Assembly (NCBI RefSeq): GCF_001591365.1
Contig: NZ_BCUT01000001.1
Location: forward strand, 2,604,001-2,668,000
Direction of reading: 5' to 3'
DNA length: 64,000 nt
Source: Variovorax paradoxus NBRC 15149
Lineage (GTDB): Bacteria; Pseudomonadota; Gammaproteobacteria; Burkholderiales; Burkholderiaceae_C
Shown: positions 46,797 through 56,548 of the stretch, one piece after another
Layout: every line of letters begins with the position of its first letter
How positions within the stretch are numbered: the stretch's first letter is position 1
The notes under the pieces: generated by a model
Told to the model about the DNA's origin: nothing
The model's database searches: none
The model's input: the letters and a program-made list of their open reading frames with translations, nothing else
Program-made: the position numbers and the translations under genes

Positions 46797-47579
46797 ATGA
46801 GCCCGTCTCCGCTTGTCTTCATCACCGGCGCATCGAGCGGCATCGGCCAGGCCCTGGCCGCCAGCTTCTACGAGGCGGGCTACCGCCTGGCGCTGGTGGC
46901 GCGGCGCACCGCGGAGATCGAATCCTGGGCCGGCGAGCGCCAGCTGGACCCCGCCCGCTACCAGGTCTATGGCGCGGACGTCGCGCAAACCGACAGCATC
47001 GTGGCCGCCGGCGCCGCCTGCATCGCGCGCCAGGGCCTGCCCGACGTGGTGATTGCCAACGCCGGCATCAGCGTGGGTATCGACACCGCGGAGCGCGAGG
47101 ACATCGAGGTGATGGCCCGGACCTTCGCCACCAACAACGTCGGCCTGATGGCCACCTTCCATCCTTTCGTGGCCGCGATGCGGCAGCGCGGCAGCGGCCG
47201 GCTGGTGGGCATCGCGAGCGTCGCGGCCATTCGCGGGCTGCCGGGGCACGGCGCCTACTGCGCCAGCAAGGCGGGCGTGGTCGCGTATTGCGAGAGCCTG
47301 CGCGGCGAGCTGCACAACAGCGGCGTCAAGGTCGTCACGCTCTGCCCCGGCTACATCGACACGCCGCTGACCCAGGGCAACCGCTACGGCATGCCCTTTC
47401 TCATGAAGGCCCGGGACTTTGCCGACCAGGCGCTGCGCGCCATCGAGGCGGGCACCAGCTACCGCGTGATTCCCTGGCAGATGGGCGTGGTCGCCAAGCT
47501 GATGCGCATGCTGCCGAATGCGCTGCTCGACCGCGCCGTGCAGGGCCGCGCCCGCAAGAAGCGCAGCGGCGAAAGCTGA
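46797..47579 (+). CDS. Short-chain dehydrogenase/reductase
   Basis: A 260-residue classical SDR. The cofactor motif TGASSGIGQ is near the N-terminus, NAG as IANAGIS, and the catalytic Ser-Tyr-Lys appears as ASVAAIRGLPGHGAYCASKAGV. The C-terminal NxRYGMPFLMKARDFADQALRAIEAG fits lipid- or ketone-acting members. It starts 7 bases after lptC and ends before the terminator at 47607. The substrate is unknown. Confidence 0.88.
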   Translation: MSPSPLVFITGASSGIGQALAASFYEAGYRLALVARRTAEIESWAGERQLDPARYQVYGADVAQTDSIVAAGAACIARQGLPDVVIANAGISVGIDTAEREDIEVMARTFATNNVGLMATFHPFVAAMRQRGSGRLVGIASVAAIRGLPGHGAYCASKAGVVAYCESLRGELHNSGVKVVTLCPGYIDTPLTQGNRYGMPFLMKARDFADQALRAIEAGTSYRVIPWQMGVVAKLMRMLPNALLDRAVQGRARKKRSGES

Positions 47580-47606
47580 TGACTTCGCCGGAGCGGCGGC
47601 TCCAAT

Positions 47607-47636
47607 GAAAAAAGGCTCCCTGAGGAGCCTTTTTTA
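47607..47636. terminator. Bidirectional terminator
   Basis: AAAAAAGGCTCC, loop CTGA, GGAGCCTTTTTT: perfect stem with A-run and T-run, between the rightward SDR gene and the leftward glycine-rich RRM gene. Confidence 0.92.
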
Positions 47637-47660
47637 CTTGTGCGTGACGGGATGCAGCAT

Positions 47661-48206
47661 TCAGTAGCCGCTGTTGCCGCCGCCGCCGTAGCCACCACCA
47701 CCGCCGGAGCGGCCACCGCCGCCACCGCCACGGGGGCCGGCACCGTAGGGGCTGCGGAAGCCGCCATCGCCGCCACCACCACCGCCGCCGGAGCGGCCAC
47801 CGCCACCGCCGCCATAGCCGCCACCACCGCCGGAGCGGCCGCCGCCGCCACCACCGTAGCCGCCACCACCGCCGCCGCCGTAGCCACCGCCACCACCGCC
47901 GCCATAACCACCACCGCCGCCGCCGTAGCCGCCACCACCGCTGCGGGGCGGACGTGCTTCCATGGGACGTGCTTCGTTGACGACGACGCTGCGGCCGCCG
48001 AGCGGCTGGCCGTTCATGCCATTGATGGCTGCTTGCGCTTCCGCGTCACTGCCCATCTCGACGAAGCCGAAGCCCTTCGAGCGGCCCGTGTCGCGTTCCA
48101 TCATGACCTTGGCGCTGGTCACCGCGCCGAATTGTCCAAAAGCCTGTTCGAGATCACTGTCGCGCACCGAGTAAGGCAGGTTGCCGACATACAGTTTGTT
48201 GCCCAT
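47661..48206 (-). CDS. Glycine-rich RNA-binding protein (RRM)
   Basis: A 181-residue RNA-binding protein: one RRM at residues 1-80 with RNP2 KLYVGNLPYSV and RNP1 KGFGFVEM, then a C-terminal tail of many GGGGYGG and GGRSGGGGG units (roughly 100 residues). Cyanobacterial and plant relatives bind mRNA and are cold-induced. The ATG at 48206 is preferred to an earlier start in the leader. The SD and start are overlapped by a hairpin (see 48210-48251). The repeat tail has very high GC and may be unstable in length. Confidence 0.88.
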   Translation of the reverse strand: MGNKLYVGNLPYSVRDSDLEQAFGQFGAVTSAKVMMERDTGRSKGFGFVEMGSDAEAQAAINGMNGQPLGGRSVVVNEARPMEARPPRSGGGGYGGGGGGYGGGGGGGYGGGGGGGYGGGGGGRSGGGGGYGGGGGGRSGGGGGGGDGGFRSPYGAGPRGGGGGGRSGGGGGYGGGGNSGY

Positions 48207-48209
48207 CAA

Positions 48210-48251
48210 GGGACTCCTATAAACACATAGCAAGAAAAGCGATGGAGTCCC
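48210..48251 (-). promoter_or_regulatory. Hairpin that sequesters the RRM gene ribosome-binding site
   Basis: On the minus strand GGGACTCC (48251-48244) can pair perfectly over 8 bases with GGAGTCCC (48217-48210). The second arm contains the AGGAG ribosome-binding site, which stands seven bases before the ATG at 48206. The loop is 26 bases and AU-rich. This could be an RNA thermometer or autoregulatory switch for a cold-type gene. Confidence 0.6.
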
Positions 48252-48477
48252 GAAAGCATCACTCAAACGAGAGCCGTCGAGTCGCGCGAAACTGACCGAT
48301 CACCGAACTTCCTCCCCGGCAAAATGAAGAGGGAGGCTCGTGCATTATGGGTGAAATACGTGAAATGCAAGCAGTAATTTGCCGCATCCTGTAGGGCCTC
48401 GAAAAATTTACAGAAAGCTAGCGCACGCTTACAAACCCGGCCGGTGGCTGCCGCGCAGCAGGTAGAATCCGACCCGT

Positions 48478-48635
48478 CATTGGGGAGTAGCCGCCTTCCA
48501 TCGCGAGAAGGGCCCGCGTCAACAGACTTGTCCTGCCCCACAGGACATGGCGCGTGCAGTGAACACACCTGGCGAGACCTTTGACCGTGCAACTTCGGGA
48601 ATATGGCCGAAGGTGTTGCACGGTCAATTGCGTCC
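48478..48635 (+). promoter_or_regulatory. yybP-ykoY (Mn2+) riboswitch candidate
   Basis: The leader of the GDT1-type gene contains TTGGGGAGTAGCCG (48480-48493) and, about 80 bases later, CACCTGGCGAGACCTTTGACC (48567-48587). These are the two conserved blocks of the yybP-ykoY manganese riboswitch. Directly after is a strong hairpin TTGACCGTGCAAC ... GTTGCACGGTCAA (about 48581-48628) that can serve as an expression platform. The product downstream fits a Mn2+ exporter. Confidence 0.8.
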
Positions 48636-48660
48636 TTCGGCCCAAGGAACCCTCTCTTTC

Positions 48661-49224
48661 ATGGAAGCTTTTCTCGTTGCAACCGGCGTGGTTGCGCTCG
48701 CCGAAATGGGCGACAAGACCCAACTGCTGGCTCTTCTGCTCGCGGCGCGTTTCCGGAAACCCTGGCCGATCGTGCTCGGGATCTTCGCGGCCACCATCGT
48801 CAACCACGCGCTGGCCGGCGCGGTCGGCAACTGGATCACCCACTGGCTCGGGCCCGACGTGCTGCGCTGGATCCTGGGGGGCTCGTTCATCGCCATGGCG
48901 GCGTGGATGCTGATTCCCGACAAGCTCGACGAAGACGACGCGCCCGCGGCCAGCCACTACGGGGTCTTCGGCACCACGCTGGTCGCGTTCTTCCTGGCCG
49001 AAATGGGCGACAAGACCCAGATCGCGACCGTCATGCTGGCCGCCCGCTTCACGCAGGACTACGTCTGGGTGGTCGCCGGCACGACGCTCGGCATGATGCT
49101 GGCCAACGCACCGGTGGTGTGGCTCGGCGAGAAGATCGTACGGCGCGTGCCCATCAAGCTGGTGCACGGCGTCTCGGCCGCGATCTTCCTCGTGCTCGGC
49201 ATCGTGATGATCGTCGGCTGGTAG
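48661..49224 (+). CDS. GDT1/TMEM165 family (UPF0016) transporter, probable Mn2+ exporter
   Basis: A 187-residue membrane protein with two repeats of the family motif E-x-GDKTQ (ALAEMGDKTQLLALLLAARF and LAEMGDKTQIATVMLAARF). About six helices are visible. In bacteria this family exports Mn2+ and is usually controlled by the yybP-ykoY riboswitch, as seen upstream here. The ATG at 48661 is taken; a longer in-frame ORF runs through the riboswitch and is rejected. Confidence 0.9.
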   Translation: MEAFLVATGVVALAEMGDKTQLLALLLAARFRKPWPIVLGIFAATIVNHALAGAVGNWITHWLGPDVLRWILGGSFIAMAAWMLIPDKLDEDDAPAASHYGVFGTTLVAFFLAEMGDKTQIATVMLAARFTQDYVWVVAGTTLGMMLANAPVVWLGEKIVRRVPIKLVHGVSAAIFLVLGIVMIVGW

Positions 49225-49247
49225 CGCGGCGGGGCGATATACTGCCG

Positions 49248-49301
49248 GCTGCGCCGATTTGCTTCAGCTTGCGGGCGCTTAATAAATTCAGCTAAAGACA
49301 G
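49248..49301 (+). promoter_or_regulatory. SAM-II riboswitch candidate upstream of metX
   Basis: GCGCCGATTTGCTTCAGCTTGCGGGCGCTTAATAAATTCAGCTAAAGA matches the SAM-II pseudoknot: CGC-GATTT, TTGC--GCG, TAATAAAT and AGCTAAA, with matching P1 pairing GCGCC/GGCGC. It lies about 60 bases before metX and is followed by a terminator. Confidence 0.85.
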
Positions 49302-49319
49302 TCCAGTTGGCGAACAAGC

Positions 49320-49353
49320 AACCCGGCTCGTTTTTGGCGAGGCCGGGTTTTTT
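49320..49353 (+). terminator. Terminator between SAM-II aptamer and metX start
   Basis: ACCCGGC-TCG, loop TTTTTGG, CGAGGCCGGGT then TTTTTT. It ends six bases before the metX ATG, with no Shine-Dalgarno sequence between, suggesting SAM-controlled attenuation. Confidence 0.8.
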
Positions 49354-49358
49354 CATTG

Positions 49359-50534
49359 ATGTCGTCACCTCCCTTGGTCGTCACTGCGCAGTCGATGCAG
49401 TTCGAAGGCCCGCTGGCCCTGCGCAGCGGCGCGTCGCTCGGCAGCTACACGCTCGCCTACGAAACCTACGGCACCCTGAACGCCGAGCGCAGCAACGCGG
49501 TGCTGGTGTGCCATGCGCTCAATGCCTCGCACCACGTGGCCGGCACCTACGAAGGCCAGGCGCGGTCCGAAGGCTGGTGGGACAACATGGTGGGCCCGGG
49601 CAAGCCGGTCGACACCGACCGCTTCTTCGTGATCGGCGTGAACAACCTGGGTTCCTGCTTCGGCTCCACCGGCCCGATGCACGTCGATCCCGCCACCGGC
49701 CGCGTCTACGGCGCGGACTTTCCGGTGGTCACGGTCGAAGACTGGGTCGATGCGCAGGCGGCGCTGCTCGATGCGCTCGGCATCCGCACGCTCGCGGCCG
49801 TGATGGGCGGCAGCCTGGGCGGCATGCAGGCGCTGTCGTGGACGCTGCAGTACCCCGACCGCGTGCGGCATGCCGTGGTGGTGGCCAGCGCCCCCAACCT
49901 CACGGCCGAGAACATCGCCTTCAACGAGGTGGCGCGCCGCGCCATCGTCACCGACCCCGACTTCCACGGCGGCCATTTCTACGAGCACGGCGTGATCCCC
50001 AAGCGGGGCCTGCGCATCGCGCGGATGATCGGCCACATCACCTACCTGAGCGACGACGTCATGAACGCGAAGTTCGGCCGCATCCTGCGCAGCGCGGTCG
50101 AGGGCGAGGCGGCGGGGCTCGACTACCGCTATTCCACGCAGGACGTCGAGTTCCAGATCGAGAGCTACCTGCGCTACCAGGGCGACAAGTTCAGCGAATA
50201 CTTCGACGCCAACACCTACCTGCTGATCACGCGGGCGCTCGACTACTTCGACCCCGCGCGTTCGCATGGCGGCAACCTCAGCGCGGCATTCGCCGGCGCC
50301 ACGGCCAAGTTCCTGCTCGTGAGCTTCAAGACCGACTGGCGCTTCTCGCCCGCGCGCAGCCGCGAGCTGGTGAAGGCGCTGCTGGACAACCGCCGCAACG
50401 TGAGCTACGCCGAGATCGACGCGCCGCACGGGCACGACGCCTTCCTGCTCGACGACGTGCGCTACATGGGCGTGGTGCGCTCCTACTTCGAGCGCGTGGC
50501 GCACGAGATCCAGGCCGAAGGGAGCGCGTCGTGA
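49359..50534 (+). CDS. metX: Homoserine O-acyltransferase MetX
   Basis: A 391-residue alpha/beta hydrolase-fold enzyme that acylates homoserine in methionine synthesis. The nucleophile motif is [11 protein letters not shown]; the acid and histidine lie near the C-terminus ([25 protein letters not shown]). Start ATG 49359 (a TTG lies one codon earlier). The acyl donor (acetyl or succinyl) cannot be set by sight. It overlaps metW by four bases and is preceded by a SAM-II riboswitch, which fits feedback by S-adenosylmethionine. Confidence 0.95.
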   Translation: MSSPPLVVTAQSMQFEGPLALRSGASLGSYTLAYETYGTLNAERSNAVLVCHALNASHHVAGTYEGQARSEGWWDNMVGPGKPVDTDRFFVIGVNNLGSCFGSTGPMHVDPATGRVYGADFPVVTVEDWVDAQAALLDALGIRTLAAVMGGSLGGMQALSWTLQYPDRVRHAVVVASAPNLTAENIAFNEVARRAIVTDPDFHGGHFYEHGVIPKRGLRIARMIGHITYLSDDVMNAKFGRILRSAVEGEAAGLDYRYSTQDVEFQIESYLRYQGDKFSEYFDANTYLLITRALDYFDPARSHGGNLSAAFAGATAKFLLVSFKTDWRFSPARSRELVKALLDNRRNVSYAEIDAPHGHDAFLLDDVRYMGVVRSYFERVAHEIQAEGSAS

Positions 50535-51118
50535 GCGACATCCAGACCCAGCGGCTCATTGCCAACCTCGTGCCCGAGGGCGCGCGCGTGCTCGACCTCG
50601 GCTGCGGCGACGGCGCCCTGCTCGACCTGCTGCAGCGCGAGCGCGGCTGCACCGGCTACGGCGTGGAAATTGCCGACGGCAACGTGCTGCAGTGCATCCG
50701 CCGTGGCGTCGACGTGATCCAGCTGAACCTCGACGAAGGCCTGGCGATGTTCGACGACGCCTCGTTCGACGTGGTGCTGCAGATCGACACGCTGCAGCAT
50801 CTGCGAAACGCCGAGATCATGCTGCGCGAAACCGCGCGCGTGGGCCGCATCGGCATCGTGGCCTTTCCCAACTTTGCGCACTGGCCCAACCGCATCAGCA
50901 TTGCGCGCGGCCGCATGCCGGTGACGCGCCGCCTGCCCTACCAGTGGTACGACACGCCCAACATCCGGGTCGGCACCTTCAAGGACTTCGAAGTGCTGGC
51001 ACAGAAGAACAGCCTGCGCGTGCTCGATGCCTTCGGCGTGCAGGAAGGCCGCAGCGTGCGCTGGCTGCCCAATGCGCGCGCCGGTACGGCCGTGTTCAAG
51101 TTCGAGCGGGAGCGCTGA
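50531..51118 (+). CDS. metW: Methionine biosynthesis protein MetW
   Basis: A 195-residue methyltransferase-like protein that partners MetX in many proteobacteria. GTG start overlapping the metX stop (GTGA). SAM-binding motif I is [12 protein letters not shown], then [24 protein letters not shown] and [34 protein letters not shown]. The biochemical role is unclear even for known homologues; it is required for MetX activity in some species. Confidence 0.94.
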   Translation: MSDIQTQRLIANLVPEGARVLDLGCGDGALLDLLQRERGCTGYGVEIADGNVLQCIRRGVDVIQLNLDEGLAMFDDASFDVVLQIDTLQHLRNAEIMLRETARVGRIGIVAFPNFAHWPNRISIARGRMPVTRRLPYQWYDTPNIRVGTFKDFEVLAQKNSLRVLDAFGVQEGRSVRWLPNARAGTAVFKFERER

Positions 51119-51155
51119 GCGATTCCGCGCCCCGACTGAAAACAACGGCCGCTCC

Positions 51156-51746
51156 ATGAGCTTCACGCTCCCGCAACCGGCGCACAGCGAGCTGCTGATC
51201 AAGAAGAGCCGCTTCATCGGCTGCGTGCAGCCGGTGGCCGACCGGGCCGCGGCCCTGGCCGTGGTGGCATCCCTGCGCAGCGAGCATCCCGCCGCCGCGC
51301 ATGTCTGCTGGGCGCTCATGGCGGGCGGCCAGTCGGCCGCCAACGACGACGGCGAGCCGGGCGGCACGGCCGGGCGCCCCATGCTCGAAGTGCTGCGGCA
51401 CCAGCAGCTCGAAGGCGTGCTTGCCACGGTGGTGCGGTACTTCGGCGGCATCAAGCTGGGCGCGGGCGGACTCGTGCGGGCCTACACCGACGCGGTGGCG
51501 CAGGCCTGCCTCGGGGCCACGCTGGTGCCGCTGGTGCGCCAGCGGCTGCTGCAATGCGCCGTGCCCTATGCGCTCGAAGGACTGGTACGGCGCGAAATTG
51601 CCGCGGCGCCCGGCGCGTCGCTGGTCGATGTGCGGCATGGCGATGCGGTGGACTTCACCTTCACGCTGCCCGAGCCCGATGCGGATGCCTTCATCGCCCG
51701 CCTCGACGATGCTGCGCAAGGGCGCGCCGTCTGGCCGCAGGCGTGA
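51156..51746 (+). CDS. YigZ/IMPACT family protein
   Basis: A 196-residue protein of the UPF0029/YigZ family, related to translation regulator IMPACT. Core motifs: IKKSRFIGCVQPV, DDGEPGGTAGRPMLEVL and VVRYFGGIKLGAGGLVRAYTDAV. The C-terminal DUF1949-like domain follows. Its last 56 bases overlap the convergent ion-channel gene. Confidence 0.9.
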   Translation: MSFTLPQPAHSELLIKKSRFIGCVQPVADRAAALAVVASLRSEHPAAAHVCWALMAGGQSAANDDGEPGGTAGRPMLEVLRHQQLEGVLATVVRYFGGIKLGAGGLVRAYTDAVAQACLGATLVPLVRQRLLQCAVPYALEGLVRREIAAAPGASLVDVRHGDAVDFTFTLPEPDADAFIARLDDAAQGRAVWPQA

Positions 51747-52623
51747 GCCGGCGCGCCGGTGCGGCCACGGCCGAGGGCGGCGCCATCGCCAGCACGCCGC
51801 GCGGCGCGAGCGCCACGGGCACTGGCGTATCGTCGTCGGGACCGCGCCGCGCCATCTCGGCCGTCACGATGCCGGTCGGCACGGCCAGCACGCCCCAGCC
51901 CAGCAGCATCATCACCGAGGCAATCGCGCGGCCGAGGTCCGTCTTGGGCACGAGATCGCCGAAGCCCACGGTGGCCATGGTCGAGATGGCCCAGTAGATC
52001 GCCACCGGAATGCTGGTGAAGCCGTGCTGCGGGCCTTCCACCACATACATCAGCGTGCCCATCACCAGCACCACCAGCATCACGAAGCCCACGAACACCG
52101 TGATCTTGCGGCGGCTCGCGGCCACGGCCGAGACCAGCGCGCGGTATTCCACCGAATAGCGCGAGAGCTTGAAGATGCGGAACACGCGCAAAAGCCGAAG
52201 AATGCGCACGTCGATCAGGTAGGCGAGCTCGGGCGCGAGCGCCACCAGGAAGGTCGGCAGCAGCGCGAGCAGGTCGATCACGCCGTAGAAGCTCAGCGCA
52301 TAGCGCAGCGGCTTGTTCACGCAGGCGAGCCGCGCGATGTACTCGAGCGTGAACAAAATGGTGAACACCCATTCGAGCACGTTGAACACGGGCCGCCACT
52401 GCTCGCGGATCGACTGCACGCTGTCGAGGATCACCACCAGCACGCTGGCCACGATCACCGCGATCAAGGCCAGGTCGAACAGCAGGCCCGCGCGCGTGTC
52501 GGCCTCGAAGATCACCGTGAACAGCCCGCGCCGCCAGCCGCTGGCAGGCTTGTCGAAGCGCGAATCGATGGTCGAGGAGATCGCGAGGCTCCGGGCGGCG
52601 GGCGCGGTGTTCGATCGGGTCAT
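51691..52623 (-). CDS. Voltage-gated-type ion channel (Kv-like)
   Basis: A 310-residue six-helix channel. The S4 helix carries regularly spaced basic residues (VRILRLLRVFRIFKLSRY), the selectivity filter is TVGFGD (STMATVGFGDLVPKTD), and the inner helix follows (VMMLLGWGVLAVPTGIVTAEM). This suggests a voltage-dependent K+ channel. The C-terminal 50 residues are low-complexity and Arg-rich and lie antisense over the end of the yigZ gene. Confidence 0.88.
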   Translation of the reverse strand: MTRSNTAPAARSLAISSTIDSRFDKPASGWRRGLFTVIFEADTRAGLLFDLALIAVIVASVLVVILDSVQSIREQWRPVFNVLEWVFTILFTLEYIARLACVNKPLRYALSFYGVIDLLALLPTFLVALAPELAYLIDVRILRLLRVFRIFKLSRYSVEYRALVSAVAASRRKITVFVGFVMLVVLVMGTLMYVVEGPQHGFTSIPVAIYWAISTMATVGFGDLVPKTDLGRAIASVMMLLGWGVLAVPTGIVTAEMARRGPDDDTPVPVALAPRGVLAMAPPSAVAAPARRLTPAARRRALAQHRRGGR

Positions 52624-52758
52624 CTTGCGGGGCCGGGGTCACTGGAGAGTGTCATTGTCGGGCGCCGCGGGATTTATTCGGTTACGTTTATTGCGCAATG
52701 AAGTGCCGCAGGCCGCGAGCGGGTTCTTACGATAGTCGTTTTGTTGAGGAGCTCCCCA

Positions 52759-53274
52759 TTGGCCACACAGTCCCCCTTTTTCGGCAAGCGTGATCGTGAT
52801 ACCGACTCGTTGACCTCTCGCCCCGCGCCGTTGGTGGGCTCGGGCACCAATCTCTCGGGCTCGCCCGTCAATCCTTCGTCGCTGACCGCGCAGCAAGGGG
52901 GCCTCTCCGCAGCGGCCGCACCGGCCAAGGAAGGCGGCAGCAAGCTCACCGTCGGCCCCAACATCAAGCTCAAGGGCGTCGAGATCACCGATTGCGACAC
53001 GCTCGTGGTCGAAGGCCTGGTCGAGGCGACCATGGACTCGCGCCTGATGCAGATCGCCGAACAGGGCGAGTTCAAGGGCTCGGCCGAGATCGACATCGCC
53101 GAGATCCGCGGCGTGTTCGACGGCAACCTCACGGTGCGCGAAAAGCTCGTGATCCACTCGACCGGCAAGGTCACCGGCAAGATCCGCTACGGCAAGATCG
53201 TGATCGAGGAAGGCGGCCAGCTGTCGGGCGAAATCAGCTTCGGCGCCAAGCCGTCGCTGCAAGCCGCAGCCTGA
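52759..53274 (+). CDS. Bactofilin (polymer-forming cytoskeletal protein)
   Basis: A 171-residue bactofilin, which self-assembles into filaments on the inner membrane. The beta-helix repeats are clear (VEITDCDTLVVEGLVEATMDSRLMQIAEQGEFKGSAEIDIAEIRGVFDGNLTVREKLVIHSTGKVTGKIRYGKIVIEEGGQLSGEI). The start is set at TTG 52759 with GAGGAG eight bases upstream; no ATG fits. The N-terminal 60 residues are disordered, rich in Ser/Gly/Pro. Confidence 0.9.
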   Translation: MATQSPFFGKRDRDTDSLTSRPAPLVGSGTNLSGSPVNPSSLTAQQGGLSAAAAPAKEGGSKLTVGPNIKLKGVEITDCDTLVVEGLVEATMDSRLMQIAEQGEFKGSAEIDIAEIRGVFDGNLTVREKLVIHSTGKVTGKIRYGKIVIEEGGQLSGEISFGAKPSLQAAA

Positions 53275-53287
53275 TCAGGCTTTCGGC

Positions 53288-54073
53288 TCAGGCCGCCTCT
53301 TCGGGCGGCTTCCAACCCAGGCGCTCCAGCAAGGCACCGGCCGCGGCCGGTGCTTTCTCTTTGGCGCCGTTGATGAAGTAGACGAACACGTCGCGCTTCT
53401 TGGGTGCTTCGGCCCAACGCTGTGCGCGTTCGGCCCAGGCGTCGAGCGCCTTCGGCGCATAGCCCGTCTTGAGCTTGGCGTCGGCCATCATGAGCCGCGC
53501 ATAGGCGAAGTCGCCCTCGGGCTCCTCGAACGAAGGAAACTTGTCGGCGTCGGTGAACACCGTCGAGACCTTGTGCTTCTTCGCGAGCGCCTGGTAGCCG
53601 GGCGTGATGAAGCTCGGGTGCCGCACGTCCATCACGTGGCGCAGCGCGCGGCTGCCTTCCTTCCTGGGCAGCAGCTCGAGAAAGGCCTCGAAGTCTTCCG
53701 CATCGAAAGGCTTCGTGGGCATGAACTGCCACACGATCGGGCCGAGCTTGTCGCCGAGCTCGCTCACGCCGCTGTCGATGAAGCGCTTGATCGAATCGCC
53801 CGCGCTGGCCAGCACCTTGCGGTTGGTGGCAAAGCGCGAGGCCTTCATCGAGAACACGAAGTCTTCCGGCACCTCGTCGTGCCATTTGCGGAAGGTCTCG
53901 GGCTTGAAGGTGCTGTAGTAGGTGCCGTTGATCTCGATGGCGCTCACCTGCCGGCTCGCATAGCGCAGCTCCTTCGCCTGCGCGAGCCCCTTGGGATAGA
54001 AGTTGTCGCGCCAGGGCTCGTAGGTCCAGCCGCCGATGCCCACCTTGATCCGAGTCGATGCTGCCTTGCTCAC
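53288..54073 (-). CDS. DUF72 family protein
   Basis: A 261-residue TIM-barrel-like DUF72 protein. Motifs: IKVGIGGWTYEPWRDNFYPKGL, EINGTYYSTFKPETFRKW, FVFSMKASRFATNRKVL, PIVWQFMPTKPF and RHPSF. The GTG at 54073 gives the usual start. Substrate and reaction are not known for the family. It stands convergent with the bactofilin gene and divergent from the peptidase at 54162. Confidence 0.85.
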   Translation of the reverse strand: MSKAASTRIKVGIGGWTYEPWRDNFYPKGLAQAKELRYASRQVSAIEINGTYYSTFKPETFRKWHDEVPEDFVFSMKASRFATNRKVLASAGDSIKRFIDSGVSELGDKLGPIVWQFMPTKPFDAEDFEAFLELLPRKEGSRALRHVMDVRHPSFITPGYQALAKKHKVSTVFTDADKFPSFEEPEGDFAYARLMMADAKLKTGYAPKALDAWAERAQRWAEAPKKRDVFVYFINGAKEKAPAAAGALLERLGWKPPEEAA

Positions 54074-54161
54074 ATTGCGCTCCGGGTTGAGATCGCCGCA
54101 CTCTACGCGCGCTCGCCCAAGGGCGCAAAATGCGATTTTTTCCTTAGCCGCGGAGAACCCG

Positions 54162-55669
<1,508 letters not shown>

Positions 55670-55673
<4 letters not shown>

Positions 55674-56536
55674 GCCCGGCGGCGCCGGCGCCGCTGCCTT
55701 TGCCGCAGCGGGTTTCGCTGCCCACGCCGGACGGCGAAACGCTGCTGCTGCGCCGCCTTCCGGCGGCCGGCGCATCGCGCGGCGTCGTCGTGCTGGTGCA
55801 TGGCCTCGGCGAGCATGCCGGGCGCTATCACCAGCTCGCGGCGCGCCTGCATGCATGGGGCTTCGCGGTGTGGGCCCACGACCACCATGGCCACGGCGGA
55901 TCGTCCGGCGCGCGCGGCGCACTGCCCGGCGAACTGCGGCTGGTCGAAGACCTCGCGCTGGTCATCGACGATGCGCGCCGCGGGAACCCCGGCTTGCCGC
56001 TGCTGCTGCTCGGCCACAGCCTGGGCGGGCTGGTCGCTGCCAGCCTGGTGGCACGCGGTGTGCGGCCGGTCGACGGCCTGGTGCTGTCTTCGCCGGGGCT
56101 CGACCCGGGCCTGAGCGGATTCCAGAAGGCGCTGCTCGCGGTGCTGCCGCGCATTGCGCCCGGGCTGCGCGTCGGCAACGGCCTGGACGACAACTTTCTT
56201 TCGCACGACCGGGCCGTGGTGCAGGCCTACCGCGACGATCCGCTCACGCACGACCGCATCGGCGGCCGGCTCGCGCGCTTTCTGGCGCACGAAGGGGCGG
56301 TGGTGCAGCAGGCCGCGGCACACTGGCCGGTGCCGACCCTGCTGCTGTATGCGGGCGACGACCGGCTGGTGGTGCCGGCCGCGAGCCGCGCCTTCGCGGC
56401 CGCCGCGGCGCCCGGCGGCATGGTCGAAGCACAGTGCTTCGAATCGATGTACCACGAGATATTCAACGAGCTCGAGGCCGAACCCGTGTTCGCCGCGCTG
56501 CAGCGCTGGCTCGGCAAGCGCTTTCCGCCGGACTGA
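55670..56536 (+). CDS. Alpha/beta hydrolase, monoacylglycerol lipase type
   Basis: A 288-residue serine hydrolase. Nucleophile motif LLGHSLGGLVAA, oxyanion-side VLVHGLGEHAGRYHQLAARL, WAHDHHGHGGSSG and the late aspartate in YAGDDRLVVPAA, with the final His in MYHEIFNELE. Motifs fit the lysophospholipase/monoacylglycerol lipase group. TTG start overlaps the preceding stop. Confidence 0.9.
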
Positions 56537-56548
56537 AGAAGAAGCCTT

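Noticed and set aside
47661..47945. CRISPR-like or minisatellite repeats
   Set aside because: The repeats are in-frame codons of the Gly-rich tail of the RRM protein, with no fixed spacers.
48547..48660. An N-terminal extension of the GDT1-type protein
   Set aside because: It lies inside the riboswitch, while the ATG at 48661 matches the family's usual start.
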